Positions 15,354 to 24,186 of a DNA stretch of 25,573 nt are shown piece after piece (positions within the stretch are counted from its first letter, which is position 1; each line of letters starts with the position of its first letter). The translations under genes were made by a program, and so were the position numbers. The notes under the pieces were generated by a model. It ran no database searches and was not told the DNA's origin. It worked only from the letters and a program-made list of their open reading frames with translations. The DNA is from DAOUBP01 sp034432655 (lineage in GTDB: Bacteria > Chloroflexota > Anaerolineae > CG2-30-64-16). The stretch is from the NCBI GenBank assembly GCA_034432655.1, contig DAOUBP010000064.1, forward strand, positions 1 to 25,573, in the 5' to 3' direction.

Positions 15354-15975
15354 ATGGAATCGCGCATTCTTACACCGCAGTCGTTGATCCCGATGGTGAT
15401 CGAGACCACGGGGCGCGGCGAGCGCGCTTATGACATCTATTCGTTGTTGCTCAAGGAGCGTATCATCTTCCTGGGCACCCCCATCACCGATCAGGTCGCC
15501 AATGTGATCGTGGCGCAACTGCTGTTCCTGGATCGCGAAGATCCCGAGAAGGACATCCAGCTTTACATCAACTCGCCGGGCGGGCAAGTGTATGCCGGTA
15601 TGGCCATTTACGATACCATGCAGCTCATTCGCGCACCGGTCAGCACCATCGCCGTGGGCGTCACGGCCAGCTTCGGCACCGTGTTGCTCACGGCCGGCAC
15701 CAAAGGCAAGCGCTACGCGCTGCCCCATGCGACGATCCACATGCACCAACCCCTGGGCGGTGCGCAGGGTCAGGCCACTGAGATCGAGATCCAGGCCAAA
15801 GAGATCCTGCGCCTGCGCGAGGAGCTGAACGCCATCCTGGCACTGCACACCGGCCAGCCCGTCGAGCGCATCGCCGAGGACACCGATCGCGATCGCTATA
15901 TGACGGCCGAACAAGCGCGAGAGTACGGCCTGCTGGATGAGGTCTTGTACCCGACCGGTCACAAAGAGGTCAAGC

Positions 15976-15986
<11 letters not shown>
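15354..15986 (+). CDS. clpP: ATP-dependent Clp protease proteolytic subunit
   Basis: A 210-aa serine peptidase that forms the ClpP barrel and degrades proteins fed by ClpX. The catalytic triad is Ser106 (GVTASFGTVLLTAG, where Phe replaces the usual Met after Ser), His131 (IHMHQPLGG) and Asp176 (AEDTDRDRYM). The oxyanion region INSPGG is present. ATG 15354 is preferred: AAGGAG lies seven bases upstream and MESRILTPQSLIPMVIETT is the usual start; a TTG three bases earlier is possible. Its end overlaps the clpX start. Confidence 0.95.
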
Positions 15987-17334
<1,348 letters not shown>

Positions 17335-17341
17335 CATCCGG

Positions 17342-17374
17342 CAGCGGAGGCACCTTGCCTCCGCTGTTGAGTTT
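17342..17374 (+). terminator. Probable terminator after clpX
   Basis: CAGCGGAGGCA (17342-17352) and TGCCTCCGCTG (17356-17366) form a perfect 11-bp stem with a 3-base loop, starting 7 bases after the clpX stop. It is followed by TTGAGTTT, a weak T tract, so termination may be partial and moaC may be read through. Confidence 0.75.
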
Positions 17375-17395
17375 GCTGGATATCAAAGAAGTCCC

Positions 17396-17875
17396 ATGTC
17401 CGAGCTGACGCACCTCGATGAGCATGGCCAGGCCCGCATGGTGGATGTGGGCGCCAAGGCTGAAACTGAACGCGAGGCGGTCGCAACGGGCCGTGTCCTG
17501 ATGCGGCCTGAGACGTTACGTCTGCTGCGCGAGGGCAACCTGCCCAAAGGTGATGTGTTGGGCACTGCGCGCGTGGCCGGCATCATGGCCGCCAAGCGCA
17601 CTGCCGAGCTGATCCCGCTTTGTCATCCGCTCTTCTTGACCCAGGTTGCCGTGGAATTCGCCTTCGATGAAGCTGCCTCTGCCGTAGAGATCACGGCCAT
17701 GGTGCGCTGCCGGGGCCAGACCGGGGTGGAAATGGAGGCGCTGACCGCAGTGAGCGTCGCCGCGCTGACCATCTACGACATGGCCAAGGCGGTGGAGCGG
17801 GGGATGGTGATCTCCGACATCCGCCTGTTGGCGAAGCGCGGCGGCAAGAGCGGCGAGTGGCTGCGCGAGGCGTAA
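17396..17875 (+). CDS. moaC: Cyclic pyranopterin monophosphate synthase
   Basis: A 159-aa enzyme of molybdenum cofactor synthesis that, after MoaA, forms cyclic pyranopterin monophosphate. All known key residues are at the same numbers as in E. coli MoaC: Lys51 (KGDVLGTARVAGI), His77 (LIPLCHPL), Asp128 and Lys131 (EMEALTAVSVAALTIYDMAKA). ATG 17396 fits the family length; the Shine-Dalgarno (AAAGAAG) is weak. The fused molybdopterin synthase follows 47 bases later. moaA is not in the window. Confidence 0.96.
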   Translation: MSELTHLDEHGQARMVDVGAKAETEREAVATGRVLMRPETLRLLREGNLPKGDVLGTARVAGIMAAKRTAELIPLCHPLFLTQVAVEFAFDEAASAVEITAMVRCRGQTGVEMEALTAVSVAALTIYDMAKAVERGMVISDIRLLAKRGGKSGEWLREA

Positions 17876-17922
17876 GAAGTCACAATTACTCTTGGCTGTG
17901 GAACGGGCTAGAGACATCCGCG

Positions 17923-18654
17923 ATGAATGAAGTGATAACTGTTCGCATACGAGCTTTTGCCGGCTTGCGGGAGGTTCTGGGGACATCGGGCTTCACCCTT
18001 ACCCTGCCGCGCGGCACCGACGTGGCCGGGCTGCTGGCGCGGCTGGCCGCCGACTATCCCAATGCCAGGCTGGGTGGCCGCCGGTTTACGGTGGCCGTCA
18101 ATCGGAGCTACGCGCCGCCGGACCGGGTGCTGGCCGACGGCGACGAGGTGGGCTTGATCCCCCCGGTGAGCGGGGGGAGTGGGCCGGGAGACAAAGCGGC
18201 TGCCGGTGCGCCTCGGCGCTTCGAGATCACCGACCGTCCTCTTTCGCTGGACGACGTGGCGGCGCGCGTGGCCGCACCGGAGCTGGGGGGCATCACCTTG
18301 TTCGCCGGCACGGTGCGCGGGATCACGCGGCCCGGCCAGGCCGATCAATTCGTGACCGATTACCTGGAATACGAGGCCTACCCGGAGATGGCCGAGGCTG
18401 CTTTTGCACAGATCGCAGCCGAGGCGCAGACACGCTGGCCAGACATCAGCGCGGTGGCGGTGGTGCATCGCGTCGGCCGCCTGGCAGTGGGCGATGCTGC
18501 TGTGGTGATTGCCGTCGCGGCCGCGCATCGGGCAAACACATTCGACGCCTGTCATTACATCATTGACCGGATCAAACAGATCGCGCCGATCTGGAAAAAA
18601 GAAGTCGGCCCTGACGGCTCCAGTTGGGTCGAAGGGCCCGAGTCGGTGGTGTAG
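17923..18654 (+). CDS. Fused MoaD-MoaE molybdopterin synthase (MoaX-type)
   Basis: A 243-aa fusion of both molybdopterin synthase subunits. Residues 1-85 are a MoaD ubiquitin-like sulfur carrier ending in the expected PPVSGG (Gly84-Gly85). Residues ~98-243 are MoaE, with HRVGRLAVGD, AHRANTFDACHYIIDRIK and the active-site PIWKKE (222-227). Between them is a 12-residue Gly/Ala linker. MoaD normally needs a free C-terminal glycine to carry thiocarboxylate, so the chain must be cut after Gly85, as reported for mycobacterial MoaX, or work another way. ATG 17923 is the likely start; there is no strong Shine-Dalgarno. Confidence 0.93.
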   Translation: MNEVITVRIRAFAGLREVLGTSGFTLTLPRGTDVAGLLARLAADYPNARLGGRRFTVAVNRSYAPPDRVLADGDEVGLIPPVSGGSGPGDKAAAGAPRRFEITDRPLSLDDVAARVAAPELGGITLFAGTVRGITRPGQADQFVTDYLEYEAYPEMAEAAFAQIAAEAQTRWPDISAVAVVHRVGRLAVGDAAVVIAVAAAHRANTFDACHYIIDRIKQIAPIWKKEVGPDGSSWVEGPESVV

Positions 18655-18692
18655 CGGGCGAATCGGCGAATCAGCGAAGTAGCGAAGCAACA
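18655..18692. repeat. AGCGAATC-type short-word repeat after the MoaD-MoaE gene
   Basis: Iterated GGCGAATC/AGCGAAGT words begin right after the stop codon and share the 13-mer GCGAATCAGCGAA (18666-18678) with the element inside mutL. Only one arm is present; no complementary arm follows. Confidence 0.7.
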
Positions 18693-18736
18693 AATCTCAA
18701 AGGCAGACACGCCATACGCGGTATCAGGAGAGACTC

Positions 18737-19693
18737 ATGCAACAGGCAAGAACCCCGACTAAGATCGCTATTGTGGGCGGCGCAGGGGCAGTGGGCGCCA
18801 GCGCGGCCTACGCGTTGATGATCGGCGGCCTGGCCAGCGAGATCGTGCTGGTGGACGTCAACGAGCGGCGTGCCGAAGGTGAGGCCATGGACTTGATGCA
18901 CGGCGCGCCTTTTGTGCGGCCGGTGACCGTGCGGCACGGCAGCTACGCCGATTGCGCCGGCAGCCAGATCGTGGTGATCACGGCCGGCGCGGCCCAAAAG
19001 CCGGGCGAGACGCGGCTGGACCTGGTGAAGAAGAACACCGAGATCTTTCGGCAGATCATCCCGCAGATCGCGCACGCCGCGCCCGACGCCATCCTTCTCA
19101 TCGTCTCGAACCCGGTGGACATCCTCACCTACGCCGCGCTGAAGTTCTCCGGCTTTCCGACCGGCCATGTGGTCGGCTCCGGCACCGTGTTGGACACCGC
19201 CCGGTTGCGCGCGTTGATCGGGCAGCGGCTGGAGGTGGACCCCCGCAGCGTGCACGCCTATGTGATCGGCGAGCACGGTGACAGCGAAGTGGTGGTGTGG
19301 AGCCGGGCGATGGTGGCTGGCATGCCCATCGGAGATTTCTGTCTGCAACGCGGCCGGCCGTGTGAGCCTGAGATGCAGGAGGAGATCGCCACCCAGGTGC
19401 GCCGCGCGGCCTATGAGATCATCGAGCGCAAAGGCGCAACCTACTATGCCATCGGCCTGGCCATCAGCCACATCATCGAGGCCATGCTGCGCGACCAGAA
19501 CACGATCCTGACCGTCTCCACTCTCATGACGGGGCAGTTTGGCGTTTCGGACATCTGCTTGAGCCTGCCTTCGATTGTGGACCACGGCGGTGTAGAGGGA
19601 GTGCTGATGCCGGCGCTTAGCGATCAGGAGGCTGAAGCCTTCCGGCGCTCCGCACAGCTGCTGAGCGAGACCGCAAGAGCGGTGGGGCTGTAG
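18737..19693 (+). CDS. ldh: L-lactate dehydrogenase
   Basis: A 318-aa NAD-dependent enzyme converting pyruvate to L-lactate. GGAGAVG (14-20) is the NAD motif. Gln87 (AGAAQKPGETR) marks lactate rather than malate dehydrogenase. Asp153, Arg156 and His180 (GEHGDSE) are the catalytic/substrate residues. Arg158 and His173 match the two residues that bind fructose 1,6-bisphosphate in allosteric bacterial enzymes, so FBP activation is plausible. AGGAGAG precedes ATG 18737. dtd follows 14 bases after the stop. Confidence 0.93.
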   Translation: MQQARTPTKIAIVGGAGAVGASAAYALMIGGLASEIVLVDVNERRAEGEAMDLMHGAPFVRPVTVRHGSYADCAGSQIVVITAGAAQKPGETRLDLVKKNTEIFRQIIPQIAHAAPDAILLIVSNPVDILTYAALKFSGFPTGHVVGSGTVLDTARLRALIGQRLEVDPRSVHAYVIGEHGDSEVVVWSRAMVAGMPIGDFCLQRGRPCEPEMQEEIATQVRRAAYEIIERKGATYYAIGLAISHIIEAMLRDQNTILTVSTLMTGQFGVSDICLSLPSIVDHGGVEGVLMPALSDQEAEAFRRSAQLLSETARAVGL

Positions 19694-19707
19694 GCAGATT
19701 TGCCCTC

Positions 19708-20169
19708 ATGCGCGCAGTCATCCAACGCGTCAGCCAGGCTTCCGTAACCGTGGATGGCCAGGTCGTCGGCCAGATCGGTCGTGGGTTCCTGGTGCTGGTC
19801 GGAGTGACCCACACCGACGGCCACGCTGAGGCCGACTGGCTGGCGCGCAAGATCGCCGGGCTGCGGGTTTTCGATGACGATGCGGGGAAGATGAACCTGT
19901 CCCTGTTGGATGTGGGGGGCGAGGTCCTGGTCGTCAGCCAGTTCACCTTGTATGCCGACGCACGTAAGGGACGTCGCCCCGATTTCCTTCAGGCTGCCCG
20001 GCCCGAGCTGGCCGAACCTCTGGTAGATTACTTCGTCAACAAACTGCGCGCCCAGGGCCTGCGCGTGGAAACCGGCCGCTTTCGCGCAATCATGCAGGTT
20101 GCGCTAATCAACGACGGGCCGGTGACGTTGTGGCTGGATACTGAAGGCCTCCCCCTTTCCCCTGCGTAA
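19708..20169 (+). CDS. dtd: D-aminoacyl-tRNA deacylase
   Basis: A 153-aa enzyme that removes D-amino acids (and glycine wrongly loaded on tRNA-Ala) from tRNA, protecting translation. Both family motifs are intact: SQFT at 77-80 (SQFTLYAD) and NDGPVT at 135-140, containing the Gly-cisPro pair that selects chirality. Length is typical. It lies 14 bases after ldh, probably in the same transcript. Confidence 0.95.
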   Translation: MRAVIQRVSQASVTVDGQVVGQIGRGFLVLVGVTHTDGHAEADWLARKIAGLRVFDDDAGKMNLSLLDVGGEVLVVSQFTLYADARKGRRPDFLQAARPELAEPLVDYFVNKLRAQGLRVETGRFRAIMQVALINDGPVTLWLDTEGLPLSPA

Positions 20170-20208
20170 CTCTCAGCGAGCGGTATGCTCTTACTTTCAT
20201 TGTGGCTC

Positions 20209-20237
20209 TTGACTTAAGCCCCAATCGAGAGTATATT
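20209..20237 (+). promoter_or_regulatory. Sigma-70 promoter of the LRR gene
   Basis: TTGACT (20209-20214), 17-base spacer, TATATT (20232-20237), about 123 bases before the start codon. The leader has an inverted repeat AAAACTGAC (20249-20257) and GTCAGTTTT (20296-20304), which could act as a leader hairpin or attenuator. Confidence 0.7.
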
Positions 20238-20360
20238 GAGCTAAAACAAAAACTGACTGTTGACAGGCACTGCGAACGAGAAAAGATGCTCAGCCGTCAG
20301 TTTTCATCATGATCCCGCTCCTTGTTGGTTCGTAGCTTTCAGCGTTGAAAGGAGTCTGCC

Positions 20361-22088
20361 ATGTGGTCACGGGTCATTCTCGCCTCTGTTCTTTTGTTGG
20401 CTGTGGCAGTGACACCTGCTGCAGCATCTTTCCGCAGCACTTCCTCTTGGTCGCCGGTTGATGCAGCCCCCAACGAGGTTGCAGATGATCCATCGGAGTT
20501 CGATTGCAGCACGGTTACAGAAATTCCCGCAGTGGAATGCCAGGCACTGGTAGCCCTGTATGACAGTACCGGCGGTGCCAACTGGAGCAACAACAGCGGC
20601 TGGCTGCAGACTACCACTCCGTGCAGTACACCCTGGTTTGGGGTGAGGTGTCAGGGCAGCCATGTCACCCTGTTGGCTTTGCCTAATAACGAGCTGACAG
20701 GGCCCTTGCCGCCCGAGATAGGGAACTTCGGGCGGATGTTGGAAATGCAGTTGCAGCAGAACCAGCTGAGCGGCAATATCCCCTCGGAGTTAGGCCGGCT
20801 GAAGACACTTCAGTATCTTGACCTGTCTGGCAACGACTTCACCGGCACTATCCCCCTGGCGCTCACCCAGTTGTCGAAGCTGCTCTGGATCTCTTTGAAC
20901 TACAACCAGTTGAGCGGTACTATTCCTCCTGAGTTTGGCAATCTGCCTTACCTGAAGGCGTTGGGCCTTGGATACAATCAACTGACCGGTTCGATCCCGG
21001 CGAGCCTGGGCAATCTCAGCGAACTGCTATATCTCGATCTGGCCTCCAATCAATTGAGCGGTCCGATCCCGCCTGAGTTGGGCCAGCTCAGCAAACTGCA
21101 GCACCTTGGGCTTTACAATAACCAACTTAGCGGCAGTATTCCCCCCGAATTGGGACAACTGGTCAATCTGCAGTACCTCTTGCTGAGCGGGAATCAACTG
21201 ACCGGCAGCATTCCGCCAGAGCTGGGCAATCTCGTAAATCTCTATCAGTTTTACGTGGCTCGTAATCAGCTAACCGGCCCGATTCCCCCTGAGCTGGGTA
21301 ATCTGCAATCTTTGCTCCAGCTCTATCTTCATGATAACCAGCTGACAGGCACCATTCCACCCGAAATTGGCAATCTACCTTATCTCTTTGAATTTTACGC
21401 GTACAAAAATCAGTTAACGGGCTCGATCCCGCCTGAACTGGGCAATCCACCCTATTTGACAAGATTACGGCTTTACGAGAATCGCCTGAGTGGATCAATT
21501 CCTCCTGAGCTGGGCAATCTGCCTAGTTTGTTTGAGCTGGATTTGAGCCATAATGAACTCAGCGGATCGGTGCCCGCGACCTTCGGTAATCTGGGCACGC
21601 TTCTGGAGTTGAAACTGGCGGACAATCTATTAGAGAACGGCCTGCCGCAAAGTCTGACCGCTCTGGCGTTGTCGAAGTTTTGGTTTGATCAGACTAATCT
21701 GTGTGAACCGCCTGACGATGGCTTCCAGGACTGGTTAGGTTCTATCAGCGATGTCCGGCGCACCTATGTGCGGTGCGCCGCGCAATCAGTAGATGTGAAC
21801 ATGGCGGTTGCGGATGGTGACGTTCTGCTGGAATGGGTTCACCTCTCACCCAACACCCGGTACGAAATCCATCGCAGCACATCGGCGTACTTTGTTCCAT
21901 CTGAGGATACTTTGCTGGTGACCTTGCCTGCACCGGAGAGTTTCTACAGGGATTCAGCTGCAGCCGCTGATCCGGAGGAGAATTTCTTCTACGTTGTGAG
22001 GTCCGTATTTGAAGATTCGGCCAACAGCCTGTTGGCCGATGCTGATCAGATAGGGGAGTTCGGGTTCAGGCTGACACCGGGTGAATGA
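20361..22088 (+). CDS. Secreted plant-type leucine-rich-repeat protein
   Basis: A 575-aa exported protein. Residues 1-~23 are a signal peptide (hydrophobic VILASVLLLAVAV, then AAAS). Residues ~47-98 form an N-terminal cap like that of plant LRR receptors (ALVALYDSTGGANWSNNSGW ... WFGVRC). Then come 14 repeats of 24 residues with the plant-specific consensus LxxLxLxxNQLTGxIPPELGNL. The C-terminal ~110 residues look like a beta-sandwich (VLLEWVHLSPNTRYEIHRS), perhaps fibronectin III-like. There is no anchor or LPXTG. AAAGGAG precedes ATG 20361. GC content and codon use are visibly lower than in neighbours, suggesting later acquisition. Binding partner unknown. Confidence 0.92.
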   Translation: MWSRVILASVLLLAVAVTPAAASFRSTSSWSPVDAAPNEVADDPSEFDCSTVTEIPAVECQALVALYDSTGGANWSNNSGWLQTTTPCSTPWFGVRCQGSHVTLLALPNNELTGPLPPEIGNFGRMLEMQLQQNQLSGNIPSELGRLKTLQYLDLSGNDFTGTIPLALTQLSKLLWISLNYNQLSGTIPPEFGNLPYLKALGLGYNQLTGSIPASLGNLSELLYLDLASNQLSGPIPPELGQLSKLQHLGLYNNQLSGSIPPELGQLVNLQYLLLSGNQLTGSIPPELGNLVNLYQFYVARNQLTGPIPPELGNLQSLLQLYLHDNQLTGTIPPEIGNLPYLFEFYAYKNQLTGSIPPELGNPPYLTRLRLYENRLSGSIPPELGNLPSLFELDLSHNELSGSVPATFGNLGTLLELKLADNLLENGLPQSLTALALSKFWFDQTNLCEPPDDGFQDWLGSISDVRRTYVRCAAQSVDVNMAVADGDVLLEWVHLSPNTRYEIHRSTSAYFVPSEDTLLVTLPAPESFYRDSAAAADPEENFFYVVRSVFEDSANSLLADADQIGEFGFRLTPGE

Positions 22089-22117
22089 AGGCGGGGGCGC
22101 CGGCGCGATAGCGAAGA

Positions 22118-23131
22118 TCAGGCTGGCCGGTCGCGTTTCATCTCGGCCACCACCATGCCCGCCAGAATCAACCCGCAGCCGATCAGCTGTCGCGGGCCCA
22201 ACACCTCTCCGATCAACAAAAAGCTGAACACGCCTGCGAAGACGGGCTCGGCTGCGAAAATCAGCGCAGTGTGGGTGGCCGTGGTGAAACGTTGCGCGAC
22301 GGTCTGGATGCCGAACGCGGCCGCAGTGGCCAGCAAGCCGGTGAACGCAGCTGCAAAGAGGATCCGGCCGTCCAACCGGGCTATAAGCCCATTCAGCCCG
22401 TGGTCCGGCATGTCGAAGAGGAGTGCAGCCGTCAGGCTCAGAGCCGTCACTGTCCCGACCTGCCCCAGGGTGAGCAACAACGGATCGTGTCGGGGGGCGA
22501 AGTGGCCGGTGAGCAGGATGTGTGCTGCGAAAGAAAACGCGCATCCCAGCACCAACAGATCGCCCGGTTCCACCCGCAGATCGGCGGTCAACGATAGCAG
22601 CGCCAGGCCGAGGGTCGCCAGCATCACGCCGATCCAGGCATTGCGGCCCGGTGCCTGGCGCAGGAGGGATGCGGCGATCAGCGGCACGATCACCACCGAC
22701 AGCCCGGTGATGAATCCGGCTTTGGCCGGTGTGGTCAACGTCAGCCCGGCGGTTTGGAAGGCGTAGCCGGCAAAGAGCGCCGCGCCGATCAGCAGCGATG
22801 GCAGGGCGCTGCGCCGGAGCCGCAGCAGGTTGAGGTGTCTCGGCGCGGCGAAAGGCCCGTCCGGGGCCAGGGCAGCCAGCTGTCGGCGGCGCCATGTGAT
22901 GATCGGCGTCAGCGCGGCCGCGGCCAGCGCAAAACGCACTGCCATGAAGCTGAATACCGGAAAGGCCGCCACCGCATCCTTGACCATCACAAAAGTCGCG
23001 CCCCAGATGAGGGTCACCAGCAGCAGCGCCAGGTCGGCGGCCAGCTGGCGCTGGATAGGCCAACCGGTCAGCCTCTGGGAAGAGAGGCGCGCCGGGCTGC
23101 ATTTGGAGAGACGGCCTTTGAGTTGCAGCAT
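22118..23131 (-). CDS. EamA/DMT-family membrane transporter
   Basis: A 337-aa inner-membrane protein with about ten transmembrane helices in two EamA halves (LALLLVTLIWGATFVMVK opens the first; ALIFAAEPVFAGVFSFLLIG is the usual end of the second). Members export amino acids, nucleotides or other metabolites; the substrate here is unknown. The start ATG 23131 shares one base with the stop of the ChlD-like frame (TGATG), so translation is coupled; the frame is open further upstream but only as overlap with that gene. It ends 29 bases from the convergent LRR gene. Confidence 0.88.
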   Translation of the reverse strand: MLQLKGRLSKCSPARLSSQRLTGWPIQRQLAADLALLLVTLIWGATFVMVKDAVAAFPVFSFMAVRFALAAAALTPIITWRRRQLAALAPDGPFAAPRHLNLLRLRRSALPSLLIGAALFAGYAFQTAGLTLTTPAKAGFITGLSVVIVPLIAASLLRQAPGRNAWIGVMLATLGLALLSLTADLRVEPGDLLVLGCAFSFAAHILLTGHFAPRHDPLLLTLGQVGTVTALSLTAALLFDMPDHGLNGLIARLDGRILFAAAFTGLLATAAAFGIQTVAQRFTTATHTALIFAAEPVFAGVFSFLLIGEVLGPRQLIGCGLILAGMVVAEMKRDRPA

Positions 23132-24180
23132 CACGGCCTGAAGCCCCCTGCGACCGCTCCCGGCACTTCGGGAAGTTTGCCCGGTTCGTTCTGAGAAGGC
23201 GTTGACGGCTGAGCCTCGCCGCCCTTGCTGCTGAGCTCCTGGCGCACGGTGCGCACCAACGCGTCGGCTTTGAGCTCCGGGAGGGTGTAGCATGGGCCGC
23301 CCACGGCGTTGGCCAGTTGTTGGGCCAGGCCGCGGTCGAACGCAGGATGCTCCATGTTGATCACCACCGTGCGGAAGTGGCTGTCATGGATCATGTTCGC
23401 CATCCGCATGGCTTCCTCCTGGGGCGGCATGCCGGTGACGGAGACGTTCCCTGCGCCGTCGGTGAGGATGATGATCAACGGCCGTACCTCCGGGCTGCGA
23501 CGGACCGCCATGGCGCAAACGCGATACGCGGCCAGCAGGCCGGCCGAGAGGGGTGTTTTGCCGCCCACCGGGATGTCACGCAGCGCGCTTTGGGCCAGCT
23601 CAACACTGGAAGTAGGTGGCAGCACGATCCGGGCTTCCTCGCGCTGGAACACGATCAGGCCCACCTGGTCGCGGCGTTGATACGCGTCGTGCAGCAGGGA
23701 GAGCACCGCCCCTTTGGTAGCTTCGATGCGTTCGGCCGCGGCCATACTCCATGACGCATCTACCACGAACAGCACCAGGTTGGCCGCCCGCCGCACCCGC
23801 ACCTTGCGTTGCAGGTCCTGGCGTTTCACCACAAACGCCAGCTTGCGTTGGGCGCGTTCCTCTGCCCGGCGGCGCTGAAACGGCGCGGCCGTGCGCAAAG
23901 TGGCATCGAACGCCAGGTCATCAGGACGGCCGGTCATCGGCCGCGCGCGCACGTAACGGCCGCGCTTGCGCTCGGTGAGCGTGAAACTGCGCTTGCCGGC
24001 CGTTTGCCGCGTCAGCCTGTCCAGCGGGGTATCAAGTCGTTTTGCTTGAAAGTCAGGGCCGACTTTGACCGCGCGGCCGGCTTCGGGGCCTGTGTTGGAG
24101 GACTGCGCCTGTCCGGCATCGAGCTCTGCTGGTTCGCCGCTAGCGGAACTGTCCCCCTCTTCTGCTAGCGGCTCAGTGCT
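23131..24180 (-). CDS. chlD: ChlD-like VWA part of a metal chelatase, in the -1 frame of the ChlI-like ORF
   Basis: This frame encodes the linker and VWA domain of a ChlD/BchD-type chelatase subunit. The MIDAS motif DASWS lies at nt ~23760 (residue ~507 of the fusion), with GGKTPLS and ILTDGAGN after it. The region is open from 24243 but has no ATG, GTG or TTG until GTG 23952. A start there would discard the conserved SFTLTERKRGRYVRARP segment in part and the whole linker. Joined to the ChlI-like ORF by a -1 shift at A7 (24180-24186), it gives a ~715-aa protein: AAA+ domain, acidic/proline linker, VWA. That is the normal ChlD layout. Coordinates start at the shift point. The metal (Mg or Co) is not certain. 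Confidence 0.85.
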   Translation of the reverse strand, partial: STEPLAEEGDSSASGEPAELDAGQAQSSNTGPEAGRAVKVGPDFQAKRLDTPLDRLTRQTAGKRSFTLTERKRGRYVRARPMTGRPDDLAFDATLRTAAPFQRRRAEERAQRKLAFVVKRQDLQRKVRVRRAANLVLFVVDASWSMAAAERIEATKGAVLSLLHDAYQRRDQVGLIVFQREEARIVLPPTSSVELAQSALRDIPVGGKTPLSAGLLAAYRVCAMAVRRSPEVRPLIIILTDGAGNVSVTGMPPQEEAMRMANMIHDSHFRTVVINMEHPAFDRGLAQQLANAVGGPCYTLPELKADALVRTVRQELSSKGGEAQPSTPSQNEPGKLPEVPGAVAGGFRP

Positions 24181-24186
24181 TTTTTT
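24136..24186 (-). promoter_or_regulatory. Programmed -1 ribosomal frameshift signal
   Basis: On the minus strand the ChlI-like frame reads GTA AAA AAA GCA, giving the slippery heptamer A_AAA_AAA (24186-24180) in the right phase. After a 7-base spacer (24179-24173), GCCGCTAGC (24172-24164) pairs perfectly with GCTAGCGGC (24144-24136) around a 19-base loop. The zero-frame stop TAG (24167-24165) lies inside the stem. All three parts of a classic -1 frameshift cassette are present at usual spacing. Confidence 0.85.

Noticed and set aside
18160..18185. Slippage at the six-G run in the MoaD-MoaE gene as a way to release free MoaD
   Set aside because: I read both alternative frames after the run and found no early stop, and the run does not form a -1 slippery heptamer.
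18737..19693. Malate dehydrogenase
   Set aside because: Gln87 and the GEHGDSE motif indicate lactate dehydrogenase.
23131..23952. An independent VWA gene starting at GTG 23952
   Set aside because: The conserved ChlD sequence continues in frame upstream of this GTG, and I see no strong ribosome-binding site there; the frameshift fusion explains the locus better.
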